A stretch of DNA of 64,000 nt from Salinihabitans flavidus (GCF_900110425.1 NZ_FODS01000007.1:62001-126000); one strand, 5' to 3'; counted from the stretch's first letter, positions 46,070 to 55,905 are shown. A program made the numbers and translations. Notes: generated by a model from the sequence alone, not told the origin.

Positions 46070-46921
46070 ATGCCCGAATTGCCAGAGGTCGAAACCGTTC
46101 GCCGCGGACTGGAACCGGTGATGACCGGCGCCGTGATCGCGCACGCCCGCGTCAACCGGCCCGATCTGCGCTGGCCCTTCCCGGCGAATATGGCGCAACG
46201 CCTGACCGGGGCAAGGGTGGACCGCCTGCGCCGCCGGTCGAAATACATTCTTGCCGATCTGGATACCGGCGAGACGCTGCTGATCCATCTTGGCATGTCT
46301 GGGCGGATTCTGGTCTCGGGCGATCCGCTGGGCCGCTTTGTCCACGATCATCCCGCGCCCGAACGGCACGACCATGTGGTGCTCGACATGGACAACGGGG
46401 CGCGCGTCACCTTCAACGATCCGCGCCGCTTTGGCGCGATGGACCTGATGCCCACCGGATCAGAGCATCTGCACCCGCTTCTGGCGCGTCTGGGGCCCGA
46501 ACCGCTGGGCAATGAATTTCACGAGACCTATCTGTCGGAGGCGCTCAGGGCCCGCAACACGCCGATCAAATCGGCGCTTCTGGACCAGCGACTCATTGCC
46601 GGTCTGGGCAATATCTATGTCTGCGAGGCGCTGTTCCGCGCGGGCATCTCTCCGCGGCGCCGCGCCCGCAACATCTCTCGCGCGCGGGGCGCCGCGCTCG
46701 TTCCCATCATCCGGCAGGTGCTGTCAGAGGCAATCGCGGCGGGCGGGTCGTCCTTGCGCGATTACCGCCAAGCCGATGGAGAGCTTGGATATTTTCAGCA
46801 CAGCTTCGATGTATACGGGCGCGAGGGCGCCCCATGCCGCGCGCTCGGCTGCGATGCGCGAATCGCGCGAGCGGTCCAATCGGGGCGCTCCTCCTTCTAC
46901 TGTCCGCAATGCCAAAGATAG
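46070..46921 (+). CDS. mutM: Formamidopyrimidine-DNA glycosylase
   Basis: The 283-residue base-excision enzyme removes 8-oxoguanine and FapyG. The N-terminal [13 protein letters not shown] holds the catalytic Pro and Glu. [16 protein letters not shown] is the helix-two-turn-helix, and the C-terminal zinc finger ends [12 protein letters not shown]. The first cysteine pair of the finger is C-x4-C rather than the common C-x2-C. It is divergent from ubiE. Confidence 0.95.
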   Translation: MPELPEVETVRRGLEPVMTGAVIAHARVNRPDLRWPFPANMAQRLTGARVDRLRRRSKYILADLDTGETLLIHLGMSGRILVSGDPLGRFVHDHPAPERHDHVVLDMDNGARVTFNDPRRFGAMDLMPTGSEHLHPLLARLGPEPLGNEFHETYLSEALRARNTPIKSALLDQRLIAGLGNIYVCEALFRAGISPRRRARNISRARGAALVPIIRQVLSEAIAAGGSSLRDYRQADGELGYFQHSFDVYGREGAPCRALGCDARIARAVQSGRSSFYCPQCQR

Positions 46922-46985
46922 CTTGATCAACCTTGTTTTGATGGTAAGGGTTCGATCCTGACCGCAACAATGGAAAGCAGTCCTG

Positions 46986-47762
46986 ATGGCTTTTGAGACG
47001 ATCATCGTCGAAATCGAAGATCATATCGCCCTGATCAAGCTGAACCGGCCGGATGCCCTGAACGCGCTGAATTCACAGCTTCTGCGCGAACTGGGGCGGG
47101 CCCTGTCAGAGGCGGACGCCAACGACAAGGTGCGCTGCATCGTGCTGACTGGATCGGAAAAGGCATTCGCCGCCGGGGCCGACATCAAGGAAATGTCCGA
47201 GAAGAGTTTCGTGGACATGTTCCTTTCGGATTTCTTCGGCCGCGAGGGCGACACCATCGCCCGCACCCGCAAGCCGATTGTCGCCGCCGTTTCGGGCTAC
47301 GCGCTCGGCGGCGGATGCGAGCTTGCGATGATGTGCGATTTCATCATCGCGTCGGACACCGCCAAGTTCGGCCAGCCCGAGATCAATCTCGGCGTGATCG
47401 CCGGCATCGGCGGCACCCAGCGCCTGACGAAATTCGTGGGCAAGTCGAAATCCATGGACATGCACCTGACGGGCCGCTTCATGGACGCCGAAGAGGCCGA
47501 ACGCTCGGGCCTCGTCTCCCGCGTGGTGCCGGCGAGGAAACTCATGGACGAGGCGATGGGCGCCGCAGCCAAGATTGCGGAGAAATCGGTGCTGGCCTCG
47601 ATGGCCGTGAAGGAAGCGGTGAACCGCGCCTATGAAACGCCGCTCTCCGAAGGGCTGCTATTCGAACGGCGGCTGTTTCACGCGCTCTTCTCGACCGAGG
47701 ACCAGAAAGAGGGCATGAGCGCCTTTCTCGACAAGCGCGAAGCGCAGTTCCGCGACAAGTAG
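46986..47762 (+). CDS. Enoyl-CoA hydratase
   Basis: The 258-residue crotonase-fold enzyme has the oxyanion-hole segment [27 protein letters not shown] with the first catalytic glutamate, and [19 protein letters not shown] with the second. This matches short-chain enoyl-CoA hydratases (beta-oxidation). The glycosyltransferase gene begins 9 bp later. Confidence 0.92.
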   Translation: MAFETIIVEIEDHIALIKLNRPDALNALNSQLLRELGRALSEADANDKVRCIVLTGSEKAFAAGADIKEMSEKSFVDMFLSDFFGREGDTIARTRKPIVAAVSGYALGGGCELAMMCDFIIASDTAKFGQPEINLGVIAGIGGTQRLTKFVGKSKSMDMHLTGRFMDAEEAERSGLVSRVVPARKLMDEAMGAAAKIAEKSVLASMAVKEAVNRAYETPLSEGLLFERRLFHALFSTEDQKEGMSAFLDKREAQFRDK

Positions 47763-47771
47763 GGCGCGCTC

Positions 47772-48701
47772 GTGTCCTTCGCATCCGATCCTTCCGGTGC
47801 GACGGCCACCACCTGCGTTGCCGTTTGCACATGCGACCGGCACGCGATGCTCGACACGCTTCTGACGCATCTGCCCGATGACATCGGCGGGCGGCCCCTG
47901 ACTCTCTTTGTCGCCGACAACGGCCGCGATCCGGCAGGCCCCGTCCTGGACCGGCATCGCGGCCGCCTCGATATCCGCTACGACCGGGTTGACGTCCCCG
48001 GCGTATCGCCCGCCCGCAATCACGTTCTGGCCTGCGCGCGCGACGCGGGATTCGAGTTCATCGCCTGTATCGACGACGACGAGTGGCCCGCGCCGGGCTG
48101 GCTGTCCGCGCTGATGGCGACCGCACGGGATCAGAAGGCGGACATCGTCATCGGCCCTGTCCGGGCCGACCTCGGGCCGGGCGATCCCGAGTGGCTTCGC
48201 CAGAGCGGGCTGCTCGACAAGGAGCATCTGATCTACGGCTCGCCCAATCTGCTGCTGCGCCTTGCCGCCCTGCCGGAAGATCCGGCGCTTTGGTTCCGGG
48301 CGGAGTTCGCCCGCAGTGGGGGAAGCGACTGGGAATTTCTCACGCGGCTGGAACGCGAAGGCGCGCGCGTCGCCTTTGCTCCCGGCGCCCTCGTGCATGA
48401 GCATGTGCCCGAAACCCGCAAGTGGCTGCGCTATTTCCTCCTGCGCGGGCTGCGCGAGGGCACGACGTTCGTGAAATCCGACCGCGTGCGCGGGGTGGCG
48501 CCCGCGCGCCGTCTTTGGCGCGCCCTTGGCACGATGGCGAAGAAGACGCTCTTCGGTATCGAGCACCTTCTGCGCGCGCCGTTTTCCGGACAATGGCACC
48601 TCGTGCGCGCAGGGATGGATTTCGCCGCCGTCCTGGGGGTGCTCATGGCGCTGATGGGCCTTGAAACGCGCGGCTATGGCCCGAAACTGCCCCGGCGTTG
48701 A
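47772..48701 (+). CDS. Family 2 glycosyltransferase
   Basis: The 309-residue protein has a GT-A fold: VAVCTCDR strand, ADNGRDPAG, the PGVSPARNH loop and the acidic nucleotide/metal site CIDDDEWP. A GGSDWEFLTRLEREGARV segment and VHEHVPETR follow, as in GT2 polymer or lipid glycosyltransferases. A C-terminal hydrophobic stretch (about residues 280-300) may associate with the membrane. GTG at 47772 is the start; no ATG fits. Acceptor unknown. Confidence 0.82.
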   Translation: MSFASDPSGATATTCVAVCTCDRHAMLDTLLTHLPDDIGGRPLTLFVADNGRDPAGPVLDRHRGRLDIRYDRVDVPGVSPARNHVLACARDAGFEFIACIDDDEWPAPGWLSALMATARDQKADIVIGPVRADLGPGDPEWLRQSGLLDKEHLIYGSPNLLLRLAALPEDPALWFRAEFARSGGSDWEFLTRLEREGARVAFAPGALVHEHVPETRKWLRYFLLRGLREGTTFVKSDRVRGVAPARRLWRALGTMAKKTLFGIEHLLRAPFSGQWHLVRAGMDFAAVLGVLMALMGLETRGYGPKLPRR

Positions 48702-48939
48702 GTCGCGCCCGCCCTCGTCCGGCGCGGGTCAGGCGCAGTTTTGCCACGACGATTCGCACATACGTCCGGCCAGCTGAATTTTCGGTTTCCTTCCCGCGCA
48801 AAACCCGCTAGAGAGCGCCGTCATACATGCGCGTGATGCCCGCTCAGGCTCGAATCGCCCCGCTTTGCCGGGCGTGTCCGTTCGGACGGTATCACGCATT
48901 TCAGAAACCGAACCGAACGACGAAAGGGTCCGAAAACCC

Positions 48940-49203
48940 ATGGCAAATACACCCCAGTCCAAGAAACGCGCCCGCCAGAACGAGCGCCGGCTCGCCGTCA
49001 ACAAGGCCCGCCGCTCGCGCATCCGCACCTTCCTGCGCAATGTCGAAGAGGCGATCGCCTCCGGCGACAAGGAAGCCGCCACCGCCGCCCTGCGCGCCGC
49101 ACAGCCCGAACTGATGCGCGGAGTCACCAAGGGCGTGTTCCACAAGAACACCGCTGCCCGAAAAATCTCCCGCCTGTCCTCGCGGGTCAAATCGCTCGGC
49201 TGA
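48940..49203 (+). CDS. rpsT: 30S ribosomal protein S20
   Basis: The 87-residue helical basic protein begins [17 protein letters not shown] and contains [20 protein letters not shown], the standard S20 pattern. S20 binds 16S rRNA early in assembly. The 238 bp upstream hold no gene. A strong terminator follows. Confidence 0.97.
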   Translation: MANTPQSKKRARQNERRLAVNKARRSRIRTFLRNVEEAIASGDKEAATAALRAAQPELMRGVTKGVFHKNTAARKISRLSSRVKSLG

Positions 49204-49225
49204 GGCCACACAAATCGTTGAAAAC

Positions 49226-49256
49226 AAAGGACGCCGCCCCGCGCGGCGTCCTTTTT
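49226..49256 (+). terminator. Rho-independent terminator after rpsT
   Basis: AAAGGACGCCGC and GCGGCGTCCTTT form a perfect 12-bp stem with a 5-base loop, followed by TTT. It lies 22 bases after the rpsT stop and separates it from dnaA. Confidence 0.92.
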
Positions 49257-49734
49257 TATGCGCTACCAAAACGAGAGCGCAGAGATTCTTTTCACCCGAT
49301 GACAGAGTCAAGGTCTAAGAACAGTTGCCGCTCCTGCCGGGAAATTGCTAGTTTCAAACCTGCGATTCACTTCGCCTTGGGGGGACAGAAGCCAATCGGA
49401 AAAGACCTCGAATGGTCTGTCCGGTGCGCAGCACAGGGATTGCTTTTGTATTCAAAAGCAATGACTTACCTGTGTATCACCGCGATTGGTTATGCTGTCT
49501 TCCATTGCGCAAGGATCAAATCGACCGGGGAAACACGGCTGCTGGGGGGTGGCCAGAAGCGTTCCGGTCGATCCGTCCGACAGGGTCTTCAGACCCCCCT
49601 GATCTCGCTGTGGGAGGCATGGATCAGTGCGCAACGGCCTTCGGGGCACAGGGCGGTCGTGTCTGGCAAAACGGCAGTGATCCGGGCCCTGGGGGGCCGG
49701 AATAATGACATGAAACGACGCGGAACGGGGACGC
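49257..49734. other. Gene-free leader upstream of dnaA
   Basis: No coding region is seen in about 480 bp. The stretch is less GC-rich than its surroundings. It has a perfect 10-bp inverted repeat ATTGCTTTTG-TATT-CAAAAGCAAT at 49439-49462, an AGACC/GGTCT hairpin near 49410, and a GGGTCT-TC-AGACCC hairpin near 49590. One DnaA-box-like TGTGTATCA follows the repeat with a mismatch. It probably holds the dnaA promoter and regulatory elements; an origin is not proven. Confidence 0.5.
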
Positions 49735-51090
49735 ATGACACAGGATCAATGGGGTGAACTCAGGCAGAATATTCTTCGGACGATCGGGGAAAACAACTTC
49801 AAGACGTGGATCGAACCGATCGAGTTCGCGGAAATGGCCGACGGTGTCGCCACTTTCAACGTGCCGACGAATTTCATCGGCAACTACGTCTCCCAGAACT
49901 TCGGCGATCTGATCCTCAAACAGCTCACCCACGCCGGCGAGAACGTGCGCCGCATCCATTTCCAGGTGGCCGCGAAAACCCCGGCCCGTCCGTCTCGGGC
50001 CTCCGCCGCCCAGCCTGCCGCGCAAACCGCCCCCCCGCGCGACGACGCCCTGCCCGGCGCGCCGCTCGATCCGCGATTCACCTTCGACACCTTCGTGGTC
50101 GGCAAACCGAACGAGCTGGCCAATGCCGCCGCCCGCCGCGTGGCGGAAGGCGGCCCCGTCACCTTCAACCCGCTGTTTCTCTATGGCGGCGTGGGGCTGG
50201 GCAAGACCCACCTGATGCACGCCATCGCGTGGGAACTTCGCGCCCGCCGCCCCGATCTCAACGTGCTCTACCTCTCGGCGGAGCAGTTCATGTATCGCTT
50301 CGTGCAGGCCCTGCGCGATCGCAAGATGATGGACTTCAAGGAACTTTTCCGCTCTGTCGATGTTCTCATGGTCGATGATGTGCAGTTCATCGCCGGCAAG
50401 GATTCCACGCAGGAAGAGTTCTTCCACACCTTCAACGCGCTGGTGGACGGCAACAAGCAGATCATCATCTCCGCCGACCGCGCCCCCGGCGAGATCAAGG
50501 ACATGGAAGATCGCATCCGCTCGCGCCTGCAATGCGGGCTGGTGGTCGATCTGCACCCCACCGACTATGAATTGCGCCTTGGCATCCTGCAATCGAAGGT
50601 CGAACAATACCGCAGCCAATACCCCGACCTGCGCCTGTCCAGCGGGGTTCTGGAATTTCTCGCGCACCGCATTTCCACCAATGTCCGCGTGCTGGAAGGC
50701 GCGCTCACCCGCCTGTTCGCCTTCGCCTCTCTGGTCGGGCGCGAGATCACGATGGATCTGACGCAGGATTGCTTGTCGGACGTGCTGCGCGCCTCGGATC
50801 GCAAGATCTCCGTCGAAGAGATCCAGCGCCGAGTGGCCGAGCATTTCAACATCCGCCTGTCCGACATGATCGGGCCCAAGCGGGTGCGCACGCTGGCCCG
50901 CCCGCGGCAGATCGCGATGTATCTGTCCAAGCAACTCACCTCGCGCTCCCTGCCCGAGATCGGGCGCCGCTTTGGCGGGCGCGATCACACCACCGTCATG
51001 CACGGCGTCAAGCGGATCGAGGAGCTGCGCGCACAGGACGGGCAGATGGCCGAGGATCTCGAACTTCTGCGCCGCGCGCTGGAGGCCTGA
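49735..51090 (+). CDS. dnaA: Chromosomal replication initiator DnaA
   Basis: The 451-residue protein has domain I (about 1-75), an Ala/Pro-rich linker (about 85-105), the AAA+ domain with GGVGLGKTH and VLMVDDVQF, and the C-terminal DNA-binding domain with GGRDHTTVMHGVKRIEEL. It opens the origin. dnaN follows on the same strand after 155 bp. All landmarks are intact. Confidence 0.97.
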   Translation: MTQDQWGELRQNILRTIGENNFKTWIEPIEFAEMADGVATFNVPTNFIGNYVSQNFGDLILKQLTHAGENVRRIHFQVAAKTPARPSRASAAQPAAQTAPPRDDALPGAPLDPRFTFDTFVVGKPNELANAAARRVAEGGPVTFNPLFLYGGVGLGKTHLMHAIAWELRARRPDLNVLYLSAEQFMYRFVQALRDRKMMDFKELFRSVDVLMVDDVQFIAGKDSTQEEFFHTFNALVDGNKQIIISADRAPGEIKDMEDRIRSRLQCGLVVDLHPTDYELRLGILQSKVEQYRSQYPDLRLSSGVLEFLAHRISTNVRVLEGALTRLFAFASLVGREITMDLTQDCLSDVLRASDRKISVEEIQRRVAEHFNIRLSDMIGPKRVRTLARPRQIAMYLSKQLTSRSLPEIGRRFGGRDHTTVMHGVKRIEELRAQDGQMAEDLELLRRALEA

Positions 51091-51245
51091 TCCCCGGTAT
51101 CGGCCACCTTCGGGACGCAGGCGGCGCGATTGCGCCCCCAGCCCCTTGACGCCCCTGCCACAAGGGCACACAAAACAACAAAAAGTCTTGAGCCGGGGCG
51201 GAAATAGGATACCTTGCCGCTCCCGGCATGCGGAGGATACGTGGG

Positions 51246-52364
51246 ATGAAATTCAGCATTGAACGCGGCACGCTTCTCAAGGCGGTGTCTCAGGCGCAAT
51301 CGGTGGTCGAACGCCGCAACACCATCCCGATCCTCGCCAACGTGCTGATAGAGGCCGAAGGCGATCAGGTGCAGTTCCGCGCCACCGACCTCGACATAGA
51401 GGTCGTGGACAAGACCCCCGCGCAGGTCGAACGCGCCGGCGCCACCACCGTGTCGGCCACCATGCTGCATGAAATCGTGCGCAAATTGCCGGACGGGGCG
51501 CTTGTCACCCTTGTGGACGACAGCGCCGCGGGGCGCCTGTCGGTCGAGGCGGGGCGTTCGCATTTCTCGCTCGCCACCCTGCCGAAAGAGGACTTCCCGG
51601 TGATGGCCTCTTCGGAATACCACTCGAATTTCTCCGCCAAGGCGCCAGAGCTGCGCCGCCTGTTCGACAAGTCGAAATTCGCCATCTCCAACGAGGAAAC
51701 GCGCTATTACCTCAACGGCGTCTACATGCATGTGGCCGATGGCGAAGAGGGCCGCGCGCTGCGCTGTGTGGCCACCGACGGGCACCGGCTGGCCCGCATC
51801 GACGCCGCCCTGCCCGCCGGGGCAGAGGACATGCCCGGCGTGATCGTGCCGCGCAAGACCGTCGGAGAGCTGCGCAAGCTGCTCGAGGATGACGAGATGG
51901 ACATCGCCGTGTCGGTCAGCGAAACCAAGATCCGCTTTGCCACGCCCGACATCACCCTCACGTCCAAGGTGATCGACGGCACATTCCCCGATTACACCCG
52001 CGTCATTCCGCAGGGCAATACCCGCAAGATGGAGGTGGACGCCTCCGATTTCGCTCGCGCGGTGGATCGCGTCGCCACTGTCAGTTCCGAACGCTCCCGC
52101 GCGGTGAAACTCCAGATCGACGACGACCGGCTCGTGCTCTCGGTCAACGCCCCCGACAGCGGCGCCGCCGAGGAAGAACTGGCCGTGGCCTATTCCGACG
52201 AACGACTGGAGATCGGCTTCAACGCCAAATACCTGCTGGAAATCGCCAGCCAGGTGGACCGCGAGAATGCCGTCTTCCTGTTCAACTCCGCCGGCGATCC
52301 GACACTGATGCGCGAAGGCAACGACACCAGCGCGGTCTATGTCGTGATGCCCATGCGGGTGTGA
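51246..52364 (+). CDS. dnaN: DNA polymerase III beta subunit (sliding clamp)
   Basis: The 372-residue protein begins MKFSIERGTLLKAVSQAQSV and contains NTIPILANVLIEA, TDGHRLAR and the C-terminal VYVVMPMRV, as in all clamps; three clamp domains account for the length. The ATG at 51246 fits the family better than an ATG 18 bases earlier. The usual recF does not follow; a long intergenic repeat does. Confidence 0.97.
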   Translation: MKFSIERGTLLKAVSQAQSVVERRNTIPILANVLIEAEGDQVQFRATDLDIEVVDKTPAQVERAGATTVSATMLHEIVRKLPDGALVTLVDDSAAGRLSVEAGRSHFSLATLPKEDFPVMASSEYHSNFSAKAPELRRLFDKSKFAISNEETRYYLNGVYMHVADGEEGRALRCVATDGHRLARIDAALPAGAEDMPGVIVPRKTVGELRKLLEDDEMDIAVSVSETKIRFATPDITLTSKVIDGTFPDYTRVIPQGNTRKMEVDASDFARAVDRVATVSSERSRAVKLQIDDDRLVLSVNAPDSGAAEEELAVAYSDERLEIGFNAKYLLEIASQVDRENAVFLFNSAGDPTLMREGNDTSAVYVVMPMRV

Positions 52365-52437
52365 CACCGACACTGGGCAACCTCGTCCGGCGTCACAAGC
52401 AGCGGCTGACTGACGGCACCCCGTGCCCGAGCCTGCC

Positions 52438-52776
52438 GCATCTTTTCGGGCAAAATACCTCGGGGTCCGGGGCAGAGCCCCTGGGCCTGCGCGGCCTGAG
52501 CGCATACTGACATGGGCCTGCGCGGCCTGAGCGCAAAGATGACACTGCGCGCGCGGCACGCGCGCTCCGCCCGGTCAAACCCCGCCCCCCCCCGGTACAA
52601 AGGTTAACGCGCCCTCACCGCGCGCCGCGTTAAACCCGCCCGCGCCGACATCGGCACCGACGCGATACCGACGTTTCACCGACGCGATGCAGCCTGCCCA
52701 TTTGCCAGAAAAACAAGGCGTTAACCCTGCATTCGCGTTGCCGGACTCCGCAAACCGCGCCCGCCCCGTTAACCCC
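52438..52776 (+). repeat. Composite intergenic repeat, copy A
   Basis: This stretch is a near copy of 60839-61200. In order it holds the terminator-like module (TTTTCGGGCAAAATACCTCGGGG, GGGGCAGAGCCCC hairpin), two 31-bp tandem units (52483-52544), a TTAACGC/GCGTTAA inverted repeat, an 11-bp iteron array (52656-52688) and a conserved tail (GCCCATTTGCCAGAAAAAC, then GGCGTTAACCC). It fills the 466-bp gap between dnaN and pncB. No coding potential is supported. Confidence 0.85.
52656..52688 (+). repeat. 11-bp iteron array, copy 2
   Basis: Three head-to-tail units ACCGACGCGAT, ACCGACGTTTC and ACCGACGCGAT are each 11 bp, close to one helical turn. They lie inside composite repeat A, about 145 bp before the pncB start. 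Confidence 0.7.
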
Positions 52777-52831
52777 TTGCCCTCCCCGGCCGCAGGCGGC
52801 AAGACTGGGGCGCCAACTGCCGGAGGGATCC

Positions 52832-54124
52832 ATGGTCGACATCGCCGCCCGCGTCTGGAACCACAAGTGGAAGATCGATCCGATCGTCCGCTCCCTCATC
52901 GACACCGATTTCTACAAGCTGCTGATGTGCCAGTCGGTGTTCCGCAACAACCGCGACACACAGGTGACGTTCTCACTCATCAACCGCAGCACCCATATCC
53001 CGCTGGCCGATCTCATCGACGAAGGGGAACTGCGCGAGCAGCTCGATCACATCCGCACCCTCTCGCTGGCACGGGGCGAAAGCACATGGCTGCGCGGCAA
53101 TACCTTCTATGGCAAGCGGCAGATGTTCCGGCCCGATTTCATGGAATGGTTCGAAACCCTGCGCCTGCCGCCCTATCATCTGGAACGCGTTGAAAACCAA
53201 TACGAACTGACCTTCGAAGGCTCATGGCCAGAGGTCATGTTGTGGGAAATTCCCGCCCTCGCCGTGCTCATGGAACTGCGCGGCCGCGCCGTCCTGCACG
53301 AGATGAAGCGCTTCGAGCTTCAGGTGCTCTACGCCCGCGCCATGACCAAGCTCTGGGAAAAGATCGAGCAGCTTCGGGAGGTGCCGGACCTGCGCATCGC
53401 CGATTTCGGCACCCGGCGGCGGCATTCCTATCTCTGGCAGGACTGGGCCGTGCGCGCCATGGTCGAGGGGCTGGGTGAAAAATTCGTCGGCACCTCGAAC
53501 TGCCTCATCGCCAAGAACCGCGATCTGGAGGCGATCGGCACCAATGCCCATGAATTGCCGATGGTTCAGGCCGCGCTGGCCGACAGCGACGAGGAGCTGG
53601 CCCGCGCGCCCTATGACGTGCTGTCCGACTGGCACGAGGAACACGACGGCAACCTGCGCATTATCCTGCCCGACACCTTCGGCACCGATGGTTTCCTGAG
53701 GCGCGCGCCCGACTGGCTCTCGGGGTGGACGGGCATTCGCGTCGACTCGGGCGATCCCGAAAAGGGCGCCGAAATGGCCATCCGCTGGTGGCAGGACCGC
53801 GGCGAGGATCCGCGCAAGAAAATGGTGATCTTCTCGGACGGACTCGATGTAGACAAGATCATGGAATTGCAGGCGAAATTCTCTGGCCGGGTGCGCGTCA
53901 GCTTTGGCTGGGGGACACTTCTGACCAATGATTTCCGGGGGTTGGTTGAGGACGACCGCCTCGCCCCCTTCTCGCTCGTCTGCAAGGCGGTCAGCGCCAA
54001 TGGCCGCCCCACGGTGAAGCTGTCGGACAACCCCAACAAGGCAATGGGCCCCGAAGACGAGATTGCCCGCTACAAGCGTGTCTTCGGCGTCGGAGATCAG
54101 GAGAAGATGGAGGTTCTGGTCTGA
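52832..54124 (+). CDS. pncB: Nicotinate phosphoribosyltransferase
   Basis: The 430-residue enzyme makes nicotinate mononucleotide in NAD salvage. It has DTDFYKLLM near the start, the DFGTRRRHSYLWQDW substrate segment, GTSNCLIAK, a central GTNAHELPM with the phosphorylated histidine, and RVDSGDPEKGAEMA near the phosphate site. Length and order fit PncB. It starts just after composite repeat A with GGAGG upstream. Confidence 0.95.
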   Translation: MVDIAARVWNHKWKIDPIVRSLIDTDFYKLLMCQSVFRNNRDTQVTFSLINRSTHIPLADLIDEGELREQLDHIRTLSLARGESTWLRGNTFYGKRQMFRPDFMEWFETLRLPPYHLERVENQYELTFEGSWPEVMLWEIPALAVLMELRGRAVLHEMKRFELQVLYARAMTKLWEKIEQLREVPDLRIADFGTRRRHSYLWQDWAVRAMVEGLGEKFVGTSNCLIAKNRDLEAIGTNAHELPMVQAALADSDEELARAPYDVLSDWHEEHDGNLRIILPDTFGTDGFLRRAPDWLSGWTGIRVDSGDPEKGAEMAIRWWQDRGEDPRKKMVIFSDGLDVDKIMELQAKFSGRVRVSFGWGTLLTNDFRGLVEDDRLAPFSLVCKAVSANGRPTVKLSDNPNKAMGPEDEIARYKRVFGVGDQEKMEVLV

Positions 54125-54192
54125 CCGATGGCGCCGATCCACTCCTCCGCTCCACCATTCGAGATGGCGGCGCAAAGCCCTAAGGAAATGAC

Positions 54193-55164
54193 ATGAGCGA
54201 TCCGTTCTTCCAACCCGTCTCCGGCTTCGATCTGCCCCGCTTCGCCGGTATCCCCACCTTCATGCGTCTGCCCCATGTCGATCCGGGCGATCCGCGCCTA
54301 TCGCAGGTGCAGATCGGGCTGATCGGTGTTCCCTGGGACAGCGGCACGACCAACCGCCCCGGCCCGCGCCACGGGCCGCGCCAGATGCGGGACATGTCCA
54401 CGATGATCCGCGCCCAGAACGGGGCGACCGGCGTGCGGCCCTTCGAACGTGCGAACTGCGCCGATCTGGGGGATGTGGCCCCTAATCCGGTCGATATCGA
54501 AGACAGCATGGACCGCATCACCCGGTTCTATTCCAAGGTGCGCGAGGCGGGACTCCTGCCTCTGACGGCGGGCGGCGATCACCTGTCGACGCTGCCCATT
54601 CTCAGGGCACTCGCCAAACCTGAACCGCTCGGCCTGATCCTCTTCGACAGCCACACGGATCTTTACAAGGATTACTTCGACGGCATGCAATACACGCACG
54701 GCACCCCCTTCCGCCGCGCCATCGAGGAAGGGCTGCTCGATCCGCGCCGCATGGTGCAGATCGGGATTCGCGGCACGACCTACGACAGCGAGGACCGCGA
54801 CTTCGCCGAGAGCGTGGGCGTGCGCGTGATCCCGATCGAGGAGTTTCATGCCCGCGGCCCCGAGGACGTGATGACAGAGGCGAAAGAGATTGTGGGCACC
54901 GCCCCGACCTATGTGTCCTATGACATCGACTTCATCGACCCCGCCTTCGCCCCCGGAACCGGCACGCCGGAGGTTGGGGGGCCGAACGCCTTTCAGGCAT
55001 TGCAGGTGGCGCGGATGCTCGATGGCGTGACCATCGCGGGCGCCGATCTGGTGGAGGTCTCCCCGCCGTTCGACGCCTCGGGCGGGACCGCCTATCTCGG
55101 CGTGTCGGTGATGTTCGAGATTCTGTGCAACATGGCGATGCAGCCGGGCCCGGCACCGGCCTGA
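54193..55164 (+). CDS. speB: Agmatinase-family ureohydrolase
   Basis: The 323-residue protein belongs to the arginase/agmatinase family. Manganese ligands are expected in GGDHLSTLPIL, FDSHTDLY and YDIDFIDPAFAPGTGTPE. FDSHTD replaces the commoner DAHxD. Agmatinase is most likely, but a guanidino-acid hydrolase with the same motifs cannot be excluded. It follows pncB by about 70 bp. Confidence 0.88.
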   Translation: MSDPFFQPVSGFDLPRFAGIPTFMRLPHVDPGDPRLSQVQIGLIGVPWDSGTTNRPGPRHGPRQMRDMSTMIRAQNGATGVRPFERANCADLGDVAPNPVDIEDSMDRITRFYSKVREAGLLPLTAGGDHLSTLPILRALAKPEPLGLILFDSHTDLYKDYFDGMQYTHGTPFRRAIEEGLLDPRRMVQIGIRGTTYDSEDRDFAESVGVRVIPIEEFHARGPEDVMTEAKEIVGTAPTYVSYDIDFIDPAFAPGTGTPEVGGPNAFQALQVARMLDGVTIAGADLVEVSPPFDASGGTAYLGVSVMFEILCNMAMQPGPAPA

Positions 55165-55253
55165 GGGGCGGCCTGATCACACCCACGTCGCCCGCATTGT
55201 CCCGCGCCCATGCCCATCAGCAAAGTGATCCTGCCGGCAAGGGACGGGCCCCC

Positions 55254-55670
55254 TCACTCATCCACCTTGCCGCGCAGCGCCTTGACCTCGCCGCGCTGCT
55301 TCTTCGCCTCCAGCCGCCGCTTCTTCGATCCCAGCGTGGGCCGAGTCGGGATACGGCGCTTGGGCCGCTCAGTGGCCTTGCGCACGAGTTCGGCCAGCCG
55401 CTGCCGCGCGATTTCGCGGTTGCGGGCCTGATGGCGGGTCTCGTCGCAGAAGATCACCACCGCGCCATCCTTGCTCCAGCGCCGCCCGGCCAGCCGCTTC
55501 AGGCGCGCCTTGACCGCACCGGGAAGGGACGGCGACCGCTCCGCCTCGAACCGCAGTTCCACCGCGGAGGCGACCTTGTTCACATTCTGCCCGCCCGGAC
55601 CGGAGGCTCTGACGAACTGCTCCGTCAGTTCCCAGTCCTCGATGGCGATATCGTCGTTGATCCTGAGCAT
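55254..55670 (-). CDS. arfB: Alternative ribosome-rescue hydrolase ArfB
   Basis: The 138-residue protein has the release-factor-like catalytic GGQ in RASGPGGQNVNKV, and a C-terminal basic tail (PKRRIPTRPTLGSKKRRLEA and on) that enters the mRNA channel of stalled ribosomes. It hydrolyses peptidyl-tRNA on non-stop complexes. The ATG at 55670 is where homology begins. It converges on speB with a 90-bp gap. Confidence 0.94.
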   Translation of the reverse strand: MLRINDDIAIEDWELTEQFVRASGPGGQNVNKVASAVELRFEAERSPSLPGAVKARLKRLAGRRWSKDGAVVIFCDETRHQARNREIARQRLAELVRKATERPKRRIPTRPTLGSKKRRLEAKKQRGEVKALRGKVDE

Positions 55671-55691
55671 CTTGTCCTCCGCCGATTCCGC

Positions 55692-55724
55692 ACCGACGCA
55701 ATACCGACGTTTTACCGACGTGAT
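55692..55724 (+). repeat. 11-bp iteron array, copy 3
   Basis: Units ACCGACGCAAT, ACCGACGTTTT and ACCGACGTGAT follow head to tail and are followed by GCAGAG. They match the array at 31188-31232 unit for unit in reverse orientation. The array lies just upstream of arfB (minus strand). Confidence 0.7.
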
Positions 55725-55748
55725 GCAGAGAAGCCAAACGGCCAATCG

Positions 55749-55783
55749 AAAGGGCCGCTTCCACAGACGGGAAACGGCCCTTC
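55749..55783. terminator. Hairpin terminator-like element upstream of arfB
   Basis: AAGGGCCG-C-TTCC pairs with GGAA-A-CGGCCCTT (12 pairs, one mismatch) around a 7-base loop. On the minus strand it comes after the proposed small ORF and could end its transcript; there is only a short T stretch. Confidence 0.55.
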
Positions 55784-55848
55784 GAGATGTTAGGAGGTGC
55801 GCCGGTTAGGTCAGCACCAATTCGGTTTTCCGTCACCCAGGGGCTGCC

Positions 55849-55905
55849 CTAGCTGCGGTCCTCCCGAACTGTTCCGACACCGCTCTCCATGGCTTCTCTA
55901 GACAA
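55849..55905 (-). CDS. Possible 18-residue small ORF with very strong Shine-Dalgarno
   Basis: On the minus strand, AGAAAGGAGGTG (bases 55921-55910) is fully complementary to the 3' end of 16S rRNA. Six bases after its GGAGG core a TTG opens an 18-codon frame (MSREAMESGVGTVREDRS, stop TAG). An ATG within the same frame at 55890 is an alternative start. A TTGACA lies about 40 bp upstream. Downstream the transcript has CACCTCCT (55799-55792), which can pair with the ribosome site, then a terminator-like hairpin. Function unknown; it could be an sRNA rather than a peptide gene. Confidence 0.35.
   Translation of the reverse strand: MSREAMESGVGTVREDRS

Noticed and set aside
46938-46962. T-loop-like GGTTCGATCC suggesting a tRNA
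   Set aside because: The flanking bases do not form a T stem, and no acceptor or anticodon arm fits.
49439-49500. Possible replication origin next to dnaA
   Set aside because: Only one imperfect DnaA box (TGTGTATCA) is seen and there is no box cluster or clear AT-rich unwinding element; origins in this group are not always at dnaA.
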